NCBI RefSeq assembly: GCF_032681285.1
Contig: NZ_CP136338.1
Span: 62,001 to 126,000 of the forward strand
From: Piscinibacter gummiphilus
GTDB lineage: Bacteria > Pseudomonadota > Gammaproteobacteria > Burkholderiales > Burkholderiaceae_C
DNA length: 64,000 nt
Direction of reading: 5' to 3'
In this document: positions 46,764 through 56,560 of the stretch, piece by piece
How positions within the stretch are numbered: the stretch's first letter is position 1
Layout of the letters: each line of letters begins with the position of its first letter
Program-made: the position numbers and the translations under genes
The notes under the pieces: model-generated
The model's input: the letters and a program-made list of their open reading frames with translations, nothing else
What the model was told of the DNA's origin: nothing
Database searches by the model: none

Positions 46764-48197
46764 ATGATCCTCGAGGCTCGTGCAGTTGCTCAACCCCGCA
46801 TAGGGGCAGAGGAGGCTGAGTTCTCTGAGTATCTCCGTGGCGTCGCGCTGGGGAGCTACGCTCGAAACCACTCTCTTATTCGACTTGGTCGCGATGCGTC
46901 GTTCTGGCATCCAGAAAACGAGCCTACGCTGCATAGGTTCGCGGTGTTTGTGCACGAATATTTGCACTTTATCCACAACTATTCGACCGTTGTAGGGCTC
47001 TATGACTTCTTCGTGCAGCTGCGCTTAGTGCGCCTCTATTGCAGCACGGTCGACAGTGAAGGCAAGTCACACGGAGAACGGGTTCTGTCGTCGGGGGAAC
47101 AGGAGGAGTCGCGAAGCGTGCTGGCATGGCGGCGGCACCTCCGCGGTAGTGCCGGAGGCAACGCGTTGAACGCGCTTCGCCGAGCGAAGGCACATCCACC
47201 GCTTATGCGAATAGAGAGTAGCGACTTTCAGCTAGTGATCGGGCCCCAGAAGATTGATGCTCATCACGTCAGTGCCATCTTTGATGCAAGCGAACTTGGA
47301 GTCGGACTCGCGAGCATCGAGATCCAGCTTGGCGGCGACGTTTTAATGGAAGGTTGCGCGATTGAGGCCGAGTGTCTTCTGTACGAGAAGTTCGGAGCAT
47401 CGGCAGGTGAGGTAAGAAAGCAGCTACCTGCCTACCCATACCTAACTGCTAGAGCGGTATTCGAGGGCATTGCCGGCTTCAGTCCTACCAGCGGATTTCT
47501 CTGCCGTGTGTGTGTTCTTGCGCTTCAAAGCACAGATCCTGGTGCTGCATTCGTGCAGCTCGCTGAAGCCTGCAAGATAGCCGACTTGAGTGTCCGTGAG
47601 TCCGACCTCATCCGCATCTTCTTGGCAAACAGCAAGGACTTCTTCCGCTCGGCCGTCCAACTCATTCTCGAGGAGAGCTTACAGCGAGAAGTTGCACCCT
47701 TTGCAACGCGCGGCCTTGCCGGACGGGGCCTTCAACGGATGGCCGGTTGGGCAAACGACTTGTTCAACAGGAGACTGGAGGACGAGTTCTTTGAATTGGG
47801 CCCTGTCGAAACCATGCCGGACTTAGTACCCATGGTTGCGATGCTCCGTTCGCTGCCTACTTGCCCCGTCGTTCAGGAGATTGATACCAGCACGGACTCG
47901 CAGGAGCTGTTGTACTTTTCAGAGATTGAGGTTCCGGTCGAGCTGACCCGAGAAATCGGAGCAGCACAAGCACTATTCCATCTAACGGATGCCCATACCT
48001 TCAACGGAGTGTTCTCAGAGACGCCTCCGGCTGTCAGCCGTGCCTGCCCGTTTTTCAAAGCTTGTCGAGCACCTCTCGCCACAGCGAGCCCCGAAATCTG
48101 TGGACGCCGCCCATGGGAGTCCTTCAGTCCTGCGGCAACCGAGGGCTGCTTCTACAGCGCAGGCGTGATTTGCTCTCGTGGCCGCTCTGACCTCTAG
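46764..48197 (+). CDS. HExxH metalloprotease-like protein
   Basis: A 477-residue protein with a zinc-metalloprotease signature, H64-E65-Y66-L67-H68 (VHEYLHFIHN), in a predicted helix. A later MEGCAIEAECLLYE segment near residue 200 could supply the third ligand, as in gluzincins. There is no signal peptide, so it is cytoplasmic. The C-terminus is cysteine-rich (CPFFKACRAPLA, CGRRPW, EGCFYSAGVICS), suggesting a second metal site. I do not recognise the family. It converges on the helicase gene, 41 bases away. Confidence 0.65.
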   Translation: MILEARAVAQPRIGAEEAEFSEYLRGVALGSYARNHSLIRLGRDASFWHPENEPTLHRFAVFVHEYLHFIHNYSTVVGLYDFFVQLRLVRLYCSTVDSEGKSHGERVLSSGEQEESRSVLAWRRHLRGSAGGNALNALRRAKAHPPLMRIESSDFQLVIGPQKIDAHHVSAIFDASELGVGLASIEIQLGGDVLMEGCAIEAECLLYEKFGASAGEVRKQLPAYPYLTARAVFEGIAGFSPTSGFLCRVCVLALQSTDPGAAFVQLAEACKIADLSVRESDLIRIFLANSKDFFRSAVQLILEESLQREVAPFATRGLAGRGLQRMAGWANDLFNRRLEDEFFELGPVETMPDLVPMVAMLRSLPTCPVVQEIDTSTDSQELLYFSEIEVPVELTREIGAAQALFHLTDAHTFNGVFSETPPAVSRACPFFKACRAPLATASPEICGRRPWESFSPAATEGCFYSAGVICSRGRSDL

Positions 48198-48238
48198 CGA
48201 CATCGACCGTATGAGGACCGGCCTCTTGCAAAACCGGT

Positions 48239-50810
48239 CTACCGACCACTAAACCGCGTGGTCCTCTCGGCTCCATCTGGAAGTCGACCGCTATTCGTTT
48301 CGGCATTCCGGGAGTACTTGCATCTGGGATGGTTTGAGCAACCAAAGAAACGTCCATAGCGTCCTGTCTTTGGAATGACAAAGCCGATACCGCACGTTGG
48401 GCACAAGTCAGAGTCACTCTCCATTCCATCGACGTCTTGCACTCTGATGCGGTGGTCTCGAATCAACTCGGTTATGAAAGCCGACTCTTTGCGCGCGATC
48501 GTCACCAGCGTCACCGTTTGCCGAGCGCGGGTCAACGCAACGTAGAAGAGACGCCTCTCTTCGGCAAACACATACGAATCACCACCGGGCATGGCCAGCT
48601 GCAGCACAGGGTCGTCAACCACTTGGCTGGGGAAGCCGAGGGTCTCCGAGCTCATTCGAGGCACGATCACATGATCCCTCTCTAGGCCTTTCGATGAGTG
48701 CACCGTGTGGAACTTCACCTCCACCCTGTCAGCATCAAAGCGCGATGGAAGATTGGCCGCATCGCGCCCATAGCGCCCGAGCACCAACACAGAGGCTTTC
48801 GTGCCGTCGGACTGCTCGCATGCGATCTTGTCGACCACCGCCTCGATCGCCGAGCGCATTTCAGATTCATCACGGGCGCGGACGATGCGCACCGGGTCAA
48901 CCACGTTCGGCTTTGGCGACTTCACGTTCTTGCGTAGTTGCCGAGGATTCTTCTGAACGAAGTGGCTGCTGATGTCGCAAAGCGCCTGCGGGCATCGGAA
49001 GGTCGTCGCCAAAGTCATCGTGACGGCCTTGCCAAACATGGACTCGAACCCCGTCATCACCGAGAGATCCGCACCCGCAAACCGGTTGATGCTCTGCCAA
49101 TCGTCTCCAACCGCGAAGAGATGCGTGTACGGCTTGCTAGTCAAAGCAGAGAGGATGCGAGCCCGGGCATGACTGACATCCTGAAACTCGTCGACCATCA
49201 CCAGCTTGTACGGGCTGTCCCATCGACCTTGTTCGATGAACTCCGATGCAAGATTCAGCATGTCCTCGAAGTCAATCGCCTTGTGCGCACGCAGCCGCTC
49301 CTCCCAGCGTGCCCAAAGCTTCTCAAAGATGCTGAGGAAAAGCGCGTGGCGGTACTTGAAGTGCCCGGCCGTGCCTGCATTGAGGCGCTGGTGAAGCTCT
49401 CTGATCGACAGTCTGTTGCTCTTCGCATGGGTCAGGAATGACCGAATCGTCCCAACAAGTCGAGGGCTCTCTACGGGCTGCCGCCCGGGTATCGGCCGAT
49501 CTGGGTTGGCGTCAAGGGTGACGCCCAGCCGCCTGAGTTCGTGCTCCAGGTAGATGAAGGCCCGGCCGGACCAAAGATCAGCCATCGTCGTTTCGAGAAG
49601 GCGGGTGCCATGCAGCGCATGCAGCTGCTTCTTCCAGGTCATGCCCTCCTTGTAGCCGACGAACTCCGACGGAGGTTCACCATTGGCATCGAGCGCCCAA
49701 TGCTCGAGATAGGCATCGGCATCTGGCAGGTAGAAATCTGGCTGATACTGACGATGCGATGCATCTGCGGTGTCCACCCTGTAGGGCGCCTCGTACAAGT
49801 AGCGGACGCCGTTGTAGAACAGCCAGTTCGCAATCACGAGTTCACCGCGACTGCGAACGACCTCGTTGTTCAAGGTTCGAAACCCATCTCTGCTCGCCTG
49901 CTTGTCCCAAGCATCTGGGTTCGAGGCCTCGCTTCCAAAGCGGGGCAGGTCTTGGCCGAAGATGAGACGGAACAAATCCCATTGCGTCCGGAAAACAGGG
50001 TCAACGCTTTTAAGTTCATCCACCATTTCCAAGAGTGCTTCCTGCTCTTGGCCGGTCTGCACCCATGTAGCAACAGACGGACGTCTTCCGGTGGAGTTGC
50101 CGATGACTTCCAGACCGAAGGCATGAAACGTCTTTGCTGCGACGCGCTCTGCCGGCAAGCCCAAAGGCTTCAAACGCGCTTTGATTCGCTCCCGCATCTC
50201 CACCGCAGCATCGTTGTTGAATGCCAGGAGCAGCATCTCATCGGGAGAAAAGTAGTTCCGTTTTAGTGCGTAGCCCGCCTTGGCCACCATCGTCGATGTC
50301 TTGCCTGAACCGGCCGACGCGACCAGCAACACTCGACTATCAAAGCAGATCACGGCTTCGGCCTGCTCCTGCGTCAAGGGCGACTTCTCAACAGAGTCGA
50401 AGAAGGCTCTCGACTCGACGAGCTCTTGCCTCATCTGACGTTGGTTGATCGCATCGGCCACTGTAGAGAATGGCTTCTGCCAAAAGGCAACACTCTCCTG
50501 GGCACCACTCGACTCTGCCTTGAGAAACCCGGCTACCTCAGGCTCTATGAGGAGATGTGTAAGCGCAGAAGGCTGCCCTGCTGAGACGCGGCTCTTGAAC
50601 TCTTCACTGAGCCAGCCACGCTGCCGCAGTTGCTCAAGGCATGCTGCCTTGGTGTCAGCAGCCCATCGAACGACCTCGTTGAGCGCGGGCGCAAACTGGC
50701 TCGCCAGCTCGGCTGTCCGAATTCGGCGCCGTATCGCAGCGACGACCAGTCCGACCGCTTGCCTGAGCTTACGGGCCTGCGCATTTGGAAGGCCGTCAAG
50801 AAGGTGTTGA
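48239..50810 (-). pseudogene. UvrD-family helicase IV-like gene, 3' part
   Basis: Carries all SF1 helicase motifs: Walker A SAGSGKT near the start, VDEFQDVSHAR, GDDWQSINRFAG, TFRCP, HSSKGLERDHV and YVALTRAR. It ends with a topoisomerase-type C4 zinc finger (CPTCG ... FFGCSNHPRC). An internal GTG at 50461 gives 740 residues, but the frame is open through to the IS66 edge. It joins exactly with 53192-53366 when IS66 and one target copy are removed, giving about 912 residues organised like E. coli helicase IV. The fragment might still be made if IS66 drives transcription. Confidence 0.85.
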
Positions 50811-50890
50811 GTAAGCGTCCGCCGAACCCGTCTTGAATTGCGGTGAGCCGGCGATAACGATCCTGTCCAGTTAACGAATAGCTGGACACG

Positions 50891-51235
50891 ATGGGAACGG
50901 AGAACAGTCGCAAGCGCCGACGCTACGGGCAGGAATTGAAGGCGCAGATCCTGGCCGAGTGCGATCAGCCAGGTGCGTCAGTGGCCAAGGTGGCGATGGC
51001 GCATGGGATCAACGCCAACATCGTGCACGGTTGGCGCAAGCTGGCACGCGAGGCTGGGGCGATCTCGGTGACCGGGTCGTTCGTTCCCGTAGCCGTGCCA
51101 CCGGTGGCGCCCCGGCCAACGGAAGAACGCGCCATCGAGGTCGAGTTGCGCCGCGGCGGCATCACGGTCAAGCTGCGCTGGCCGATGAGCGCGGCGATGG
51201 ACCTGTCGGCCTGGATGCGCGAGCTGCTCCAGTGA
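50891..51235 (+). CDS. tnpA: IS66 TnpA
   Basis: A 114-residue IS66-family accessory protein with an N-terminal HTH (AKVAMAHGINANIVHGWRK). It is required along with TnpB for transposition in characterised IS66 elements; exact role unclear. Its stop overlaps the tnpB GTG. Confidence 0.85.
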   Translation: MGTENSRKRRRYGQELKAQILAECDQPGASVAKVAMAHGINANIVHGWRKLAREAGAISVTGSFVPVAVPPVAPRPTEERAIEVELRRGGITVKLRWPMSAAMDLSAWMRELLQ

Positions 51236-51564
51236 TCCGCATCGATGCGATGTGGCTGGCGATCGAACCGCTGGACATGCGAGCCGGCACCGAGGCCGCA
51301 TTGGCCCGTGTGATCTCGGTGTTCGGTGCCGCGCGCCCCCATCACGCCTACCTCTTCGCCAACCGCCGTGCCAACCGCATGAAGGTGCTCGTGCACGATG
51401 GCATCGGCGTGTGGCTGGCAGCCAGACGGCTCAACAGCGGCAAGTTCGCCTGGCCCCGGGATATCACCGGCACGCTGACGCTGAACCAGGCCCAGTTCGA
51501 TGCGCTCGTGCTGGGCCTGCCCTGGCAACGCATCGGCGAGGCCGGTGTGATCACGCTGCTGTAG
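51232..51564 (+). CDS. tnpB: IS66 TnpB
   Basis: A 110-residue IS66 Orf2-like protein (MRAGTEAALARVI ... GVWLAARRLNSGKFAWPRD). It starts at the GTG overlapping the tnpA stop, so it is probably translationally coupled. A short gap leads to tnpC. Confidence 0.88.
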   Translation: MIRIDAMWLAIEPLDMRAGTEAALARVISVFGAARPHHAYLFANRRANRMKVLVHDGIGVWLAARRLNSGKFAWPRDITGTLTLNQAQFDALVLGLPWQRIGEAGVITLL

Positions 51565-51626
51565 CGCGTCCATTGCGGCATCTGCCGATGTGCTGGCGAA
51601 TGTGGACCCAGGCACGATCACGCTCC

Positions 51627-53150
51627 GTGATCGCCGACGACCTCGACACGCTGGATCCTGAGCAACTGCGCGAGCGGCTGCGCGCCTCGCGCGCCGAGGT
51701 GGCATTCAAGCAGGCGGTCATCGACAAGCTCACGCACGAGAACGCGATCCTCAAGCGCTTGAAGTTCGCGGCGCAGAGCGAGCGCTACAGCGCCGAACAG
51801 AAGAGCCTGCTCGAAGAGACGCTGGACAGCGATCTGGCGGCGGTGGCGGCCGAGATCGAGGCGCTGAACCCCTCGACCAAGCCCGCAGGCAACAAGCAGG
51901 TGCCCAGGCGCGAAAAGCTGCCGGCGAACCTGCCGCGCCGCGAGATTCACCACGAGCCCGAGAGCACCACCTGCGGCTGCGGCAAGCCGATGCAGCGCAT
52001 CGGCGAGGACGTGGCCGAGAAGCTGGACTACCAGCCCGGCGTGTTCTCGGTGGAGCGCCACATCCGCGGCAAGTGGGCGTGCAAGTGTTGCGAGAAGCTG
52101 ATCCAGGCGCCGGTGGCGCCACACGTCATCGACAAGGGGTTGCCAACGGCTGGCCTGCTCGCCCAGGTGTTGGTGGCCAAGTACCTGGATCACCTGCCGC
52201 TGTACCGCCAGGAGGCGATCTTCGAGCGCGCCGGGCACGTGATCGCCCGCTCGACACTGGCGCAATGGGTGGGCGAGTGCGGCGTGCAGTTGCAGCCGCT
52301 GGTGGACGCCTTGGCCGCTGAGCTGCTGCGCCAGCCGGTGCTGCATGCTGACGAGACGCCGGTGGCCATGCTCAAGCCTGGCCATGGCAAGACGCACCGG
52401 GCGTACCTGTGGAGCTACTGCTCCACGCAGTTCAATCCGCTGAAGGCGGTCGTCTTCGACTTCGCTGAAAGCCGCGGCGGCCAACATGCAAGAGCCTTCC
52501 TCGGCCTGCCGGGCGAACAAGGCTGGCGCGGCCAACTCGTGTGCGACGACTTCAGCGGCTACAAGGCTTGCTTCGATCTGGGCGTGACCGAGGTCGGCTG
52601 CATGGCGCACGCACGGCGCAAGTTCCACGAGCTGTGGGCCAACCATGGCAGCCAGGTGGGCGAGCAGGCGCTGAAGTTCTTCGGCCAGCTGTACGAGGTG
52701 GAGCGCGAGGCAGCGACCGGCGACAGCAAGGCCAGGCTCGAAGCGCGACGACGGTCACGACCGGTGGCCGACGCGCTACACCAGTGGCTGCGGCAGCAGC
52801 GACAGAAGATCCCCGATGGATCGGCTACCGCGCGTGCGATCGACTACAGCCTGAACCGCTGGGAGGCGCTGACGCGCTTCCTCGATGACGGTGATCTGCC
52901 GATCGACAACAACTGGGTGGAAAACCGCATCCGGCCGATTGCACTGGGGCGGCAGAACTGGCTGTTCGCTGGGTCACTGCGCGCGGGTAAGCGTGCCGCC
53001 GCCGCTATGAGTCTGATCCACTCGGCCAAGCTCAACAAGATCGACCCGTACGCCTACATCCGAGACGTGCTCGATCGGCTACCCGCGCAGCCGGCCAGCC
53101 GGATCGGCGAACTCTTGCCGCATCACTGGCGACCGACTGCTTCGGCCTGA
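51627..53150 (+). CDS. tnpC: IS66 transposase TnpC
   Basis: A 507-residue IS66 DDE transposase. It has an N-terminal coiled coil (LRERLRASRAEVAFKQAVID), a zinc-finger region (TTCGCGKPM; CKCCEKL) and the catalytic core with HADETPVAML, VCDDFSGYKA and IDNNWVENRIRPIALGR. The GTG at 51627 gives the family's N-terminus; the frame is open further upstream. Confidence 0.9.
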   Translation: MIADDLDTLDPEQLRERLRASRAEVAFKQAVIDKLTHENAILKRLKFAAQSERYSAEQKSLLEETLDSDLAAVAAEIEALNPSTKPAGNKQVPRREKLPANLPRREIHHEPESTTCGCGKPMQRIGEDVAEKLDYQPGVFSVERHIRGKWACKCCEKLIQAPVAPHVIDKGLPTAGLLAQVLVAKYLDHLPLYRQEAIFERAGHVIARSTLAQWVGECGVQLQPLVDALAAELLRQPVLHADETPVAMLKPGHGKTHRAYLWSYCSTQFNPLKAVVFDFAESRGGQHARAFLGLPGEQGWRGQLVCDDFSGYKACFDLGVTEVGCMAHARRKFHELWANHGSQVGEQALKFFGQLYEVEREAATGDSKARLEARRRSRPVADALHQWLRQQRQKIPDGSATARAIDYSLNRWEALTRFLDDGDLPIDNNWVENRIRPIALGRQNWLFAGSLRAGKRAAAAMSLIHSAKLNKIDPYAYIRDVLDRLPAQPASRIGELLPHHWRPTASA

Positions 53151-53191
53151 TCACCGCGCCTGTCGTCAAGACGGGTTCGCCGGACGCTTAC

Positions 53192-53366
53192 GGTGTTGAT
53201 GACGATTGGCTTCGGTGAAAGTAACCGTTGCCCACAAAACTCCTAAGCGGACCGTCAGCGTTTCCGGAGCGATCTCCAATCGATTGCCGTGAGACTCGCT
53301 CGCTTCGAAGGTCAACACCTCCCCTTCCAGATAGAGCGACCAAGGCTCGCTGGAAGTGAAGATCAT
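53192..53366 (-). pseudogene. Helicase IV-like gene, 5' part
   Basis: 58 codons (MIFTSSEPWSLYLEGEVLTF ... VLWATVTF ... ANRHQH) that resemble the N-terminal domain of helicase IV and connect in frame with the 3' part. Start could be the ATG at 53366 or a TTG at 53399. Confidence 0.75.
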
Positions 53367-53475
53367 TCCCAACTTCGACGGAGCCCAGTGCTGACGCAAA
53401 CGCCTCTCCTATCGGCATCACCGATTCTGCGTCAGCCGATCGCTCCAAGCCGATCAACCGCGATCGTTTGGAAAG

Positions 53476-54081
53476 TCAGTACTCTGAGAGTTTTACGAAC
53501 TTCACCCCGGAGAGGTTGCCGCCGCGGAACACCTTGAGCAGGCTCTCATGAGCGACTACATGATCAGGCATGCACTCGCCCATCTTGAAGAGCAGCCGAT
53601 CTTTCAGCGGAATCTCGTTCAAGACCTTGTCGTTAAGTTCGAACTTGAGAACTTCATGCAAACGCTCGCCTCCCAATTCGACTGGTTCGCCCAGGAACTG
53701 AGACGCCTGCCGATCCCAACAATCGAGCTTTGATGTGAAGGTGACATACCAATAATCCTCATGCCACTTTTCGTCGCCATCGATGTAGATGGCCGGGTAC
53801 AGGCTCACATTCTTGAGATCAAACTCAAGCAATTTTTCCCTGATCGAAGCCTTGACGACGATGTCAGCACCTTCGAAGAGAATGTTCGCGACGACGTCTT
53901 TGACTCCTTCCTTTTTGTTGCGCTCCCGATTTCCGTTCGTGAAGACGAGTGGGGCGCCAAGTGGAAGTACCTCAGTCTGATAGTCGCGCATCGAAGTGGT
54001 GTCATCGGCGCGGAGAAACGGCACGCTCTCGTTCATCCAATCTGCTTGGATGATGAAGTACTGCTCAGTGAAGTGACTCAT
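53476..54081 (-). CDS. Imm11-type immunity protein, locus 2
   Basis: A 201-residue Imm11 protein paralogous to the product of 13150-13770: EVLPLGAPLVFTNGN, LYPAIYIDGDEKWHEDYW, LDCWDRQ, LLFKMGE and a GVKFVKLSEY end. It overlaps the AHH nuclease gene by four bases, so toxin and immunity should be cotranslated. It is intact although the upstream effector gene is broken, consistent with selection to keep immunity. Confidence 0.8.
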   Translation of the reverse strand: MSHFTEQYFIIQADWMNESVPFLRADDTTSMRDYQTEVLPLGAPLVFTNGNRERNKKEGVKDVVANILFEGADIVVKASIREKLLEFDLKNVSLYPAIYIDGDEKWHEDYWYVTFTSKLDCWDRQASQFLGEPVELGGERLHEVLKFELNDKVLNEIPLKDRLLFKMGECMPDHVVAHESLLKVFRGGNLSGVKFVKLSEY

Positions 54082-54884
54082 TTGCCAACCTCCAGAAGGT
54101 AGGGCGCGACCTTCTTGTATTTGATGTTTTCCACATTTTGGCCATCGCGCTGGCGCTGGAGGTGATCTCGACCCACGGCACAGTGTTGCTTCGCATGCAT
54201 GGCGCTGTCAGCAGGGATGTTGTCGACACCACCGCAACCCACGCCATGGCCTGGTTGGAAGAATGCGTACAGCTTTGTAAGAGGCATTTGAGATGGAGCA
54301 TTCTGAATGAGCAGAAGGACGGTCCCACTGACCTTGTTGAGTTCTCCGCAAATCTCTGCTGACAGCTTGTGCAACTCCGCCTTTTCAAGCTCGCCGACGC
54401 AATGCTTCTTCATAAGAGGAGCGATGGCCTTCAAGCGCACAGCGACCGAATTGTGATATGGCAGAAACACTGCCGAATCGTTCTCCGTCGCGTCCTGTTC
54501 ATCTGGCTTTCCGATGGCCGTGTGATTCCCTCGATGTAACTGAACCCCAAGGTGGCATGCACCTTGAAGAGTACAGGGCAGGAATACCAGGTTCTCCAGG
54601 CAGTTGATGTTGTAGTTGAAGTACTCGATGTTCTTGCGCACCTGCGTTGGCAACAGATCGTTGACGGCGTAGGACGAAATCAAATGATGCGCCTGCATGC
54701 CGACGTTGTGATGTCGCGGGTGGCTTCGAATCGTTCGGATGCGGGCAGTAATGGCTCCGAGGTAGTCGGAGTTCTTCTTGAGCGACGACCCGTGGCCAAA
54801 CTCGCTTTCCTTGTCTGCTGGCTTCTTTGCTGGCTCAGTAGGCTTCTTTTTAGCCGCCACTGACGTGGGCTTCCTCTTCCCCAT
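54078..54884 (-). CDS. AHH-domain nuclease toxin, locus 2
   Basis: A 268-residue AHH nuclease, paralogous to locus 1: SDYLGAITARIRTI, HPRHHNVGMQAHHLISS, LPCTLQGACHLGVQLHRGNH and GCGGVDNIP. It has an extra lysine/proline-rich N-terminus (KKKPTEPAKKPADK). Its ATG follows an AGAGG-type site. Transcription now depends on what passes through the IS66 element upstream. Confidence 0.8.
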   Translation of the reverse strand: MGKRKPTSVAAKKKPTEPAKKPADKESEFGHGSSLKKNSDYLGAITARIRTIRSHPRHHNVGMQAHHLISSYAVNDLLPTQVRKNIEYFNYNINCLENLVFLPCTLQGACHLGVQLHRGNHTAIGKPDEQDATENDSAVFLPYHNSVAVRLKAIAPLMKKHCVGELEKAELHKLSAEICGELNKVSGTVLLLIQNAPSQMPLTKLYAFFQPGHGVGCGGVDNIPADSAMHAKQHCAVGRDHLQRQRDGQNVENIKYKKVAPYLLEVGK

Positions 54885-54913
54885 GTTGCCTCTTGTTGGT
54901 TGCTTAGTCCGCT

Positions 54914-55741
54914 TTACCGATAGACGAGCACGCTATTGCCTTGACTGCGGGGGCTACCATGAGCCGTGCTGCCGCAGCATTTGCATCGTTTGTCCCGCTT
55001 TGTGTTTTCTTTCTTTGCGTGAAGCGTCTGCTTGGTGCGACCGTTGACCACCAGCCCTTTGGGGCGCGCGAAGTTAAGCTTCCGCCCCAGATCCATCATC
55101 TCCCGCTTGCTCTCGACAAACTCGTTCATCGCGCGTTTGAACGACTTGATGGCCGCGTCCGCCTTCTTGAGCTTGCGAGCCGTGCCAGCGGCTCGAGCGC
55201 CTGATGTCGCAAAGCGCGCCAGCAGCGTTGCGACGCGTGCGGCGACGAAGGCACCTTCAGTCAGGATGCCTAGGACAATGGTCAGCACCAGCTCCAAGAC
55301 AACATATGTCGCCCCTTTTCCGACGGCGTACACATAGAAGTTAGGAGGGATCGCTTCCAACGTCAGCGAAACGTAGGACAGGTACGTCAAAAGGCTATCG
55401 TGATCCTGGACCAGCGCGATGGCGTACGGAAGCTCTGGATTGGCCAGAATGTTGGCAGACATCTCCGGGTCGATATCTTTAAGCGGACCACGGATGAACG
55501 CCATGATCGCCGCGCCGTCTCCGTGTGCAATGAGCTCGGGGATCGCGGCAATCTGTTGTCGATGTTTGTAGATCTTCTTGGCTTTTTCGGTACCGGCGAC
55601 CACGTCGTCGGCAAGTTGCTCGGCGCGCCGCAGGTGCACCTCAAGTTCACGCCGCCTCTCTTCGACAGTCTTCTCTATCGAACGGCTGACGGTGCTCTTC
55701 CACCATGCCCAGTTCAGAATCGTGCCGTCGGGGTTCTCAGT
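54914..55741 (-). pseudogene. T6SS effector partner, 3' part, locus 2
   Basis: About 273 residues (ENPDGTILNWAWWKSTVSRS onward) aligned with the C-terminal two-thirds of the locus-1 protein. It includes the hydrophobic stretch (TYVVLELVLTIVLGILTEGA), the VAARVATLLARFATSG helix and the closing CKCCGSTAH. Interrupted by IS66; the 5' part is 58724-59133. Confidence 0.88.
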
Positions 55742-55822
55742 GTAACCGTCCGGCCAACTCACCTTGAACAGCCCGTGGCCGGCAGCCAGGATGGTGCCCA
55801 CCAAACAAGTTAGGTGGACACC

Positions 55823-56167
55823 ATGTCAGACGCCAAGCCGGCCCGCCGCCGGCGTCACGATGCAAAGCTGAAGCGGCAAGTCATTGCCGCATGCGCGGCC
55901 CCAGGCGCGTCGGTGGCCCAGGTCGCGGTGAGCTACGGCCTCAACGCCAATCTCGTTCACAAGTGGCGCCGCCTGGCTGCCGACGACGGCGAGATTCGCA
56001 ACTCACCCGCCTTCGTCCCCGTGTCGGTGGTCTCTGAGGTCCCGCCATCTGATCCGCCGCAGCCCATCGAATTGGAGCTGCAACGCGGCGCGGTCCACGT
56101 GCGCGTGCGCTGGCCGTTGAATGGCGCTACGGCCTGCGCCGCCTGGCTGCGCGAGATGCTGCGTTGA
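55823..56167 (+). CDS. tnpA: IS66 TnpA
   Basis: A 114-residue IS66 Orf1-like protein with an HTH (VAQVAVSYGLNANLVHKWRR). The ATG at 55823 has a TTAGGTGG site; a GTG at 55814 is the alternative. The stop overlaps the tnpB start. Confidence 0.85.
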   Translation: MSDAKPARRRRHDAKLKRQVIAACAAPGASVAQVAVSYGLNANLVHKWRRLAADDGEIRNSPAFVPVSVVSEVPPSDPPQPIELELQRGAVHVRVRWPLNGATACAAWLREMLR

Positions 56168-56496
56168 TCCGGGTCGACGCGCTGTGGCTGGCAGTCGAGC
56201 CACTGGACATGCGAGCCGGCACCGAGGCCGCACTGCGGCGTGTGGTCGCTGTCTTCGGTGCTGCCCGGCCCCACCACGCCTACCTCTTCGCCAACCGCCG
56301 CGCCAACCGGATGAAGGTGCTTGTGCATGACGGCATCGGCGTGTGGCTGGCGGCTCGTCGCTTGAACACCGGCCGCTTCGTGTGGCCACGCGACGTGACC
56401 GGCACGTTGAACCTGAACCGCGCCCAGTTCGACGCCCTGGTGCTGGGCCTGCCCTGGCAGCACGTCGGCGAGGCCGGCGTCATCACGCTGCTGTAG
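56164..56496 (+). CDS. tnpB: IS66 TnpB
   Basis: A 110-residue IS66 Orf2-like protein, the same length as the copy at 51232 and clearly homologous (MRAGTEAALRRVVAVFGAAR). TTG start overlapping the tnpA stop. Confidence 0.88.
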   Translation: MIRVDALWLAVEPLDMRAGTEAALRRVVAVFGAARPHHAYLFANRRANRMKVLVHDGIGVWLAARRLNTGRFVWPRDVTGTLNLNRAQFDALVLGLPWQHVGEAGVITLL

Positions 56497-56560
56497 CTCC
56501 GCGTCCATTGCGGCATCTGCCGATGGGCAGCTCGGTCTGCGCCGGGCAGCATCACGTCTC

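Larger units (their letters stand above)
50811..53191 (+). mobile_element. IS66-family element inserted in the helicase gene
   Basis: 2381 bases with terminal inverted repeats of about 26 bases differing at one position (left GTAAGCGTCCGCCGAACC, right GTAAGCGTCCGGCGAACC). Perfect 8-base direct repeats GGTGTTGA flank it (50803-50810 and 53192-53199), the duplication size of IS66. Contains tnpA, tnpB and tnpC. Confidence 0.95.

Noticed and set aside
53788..54102. Plus-strand ORFs opposite the locus-2 immunity and nuclease genes
   Set aside because: They are antisense shadows without ribosome-binding sites or recognisable domains.
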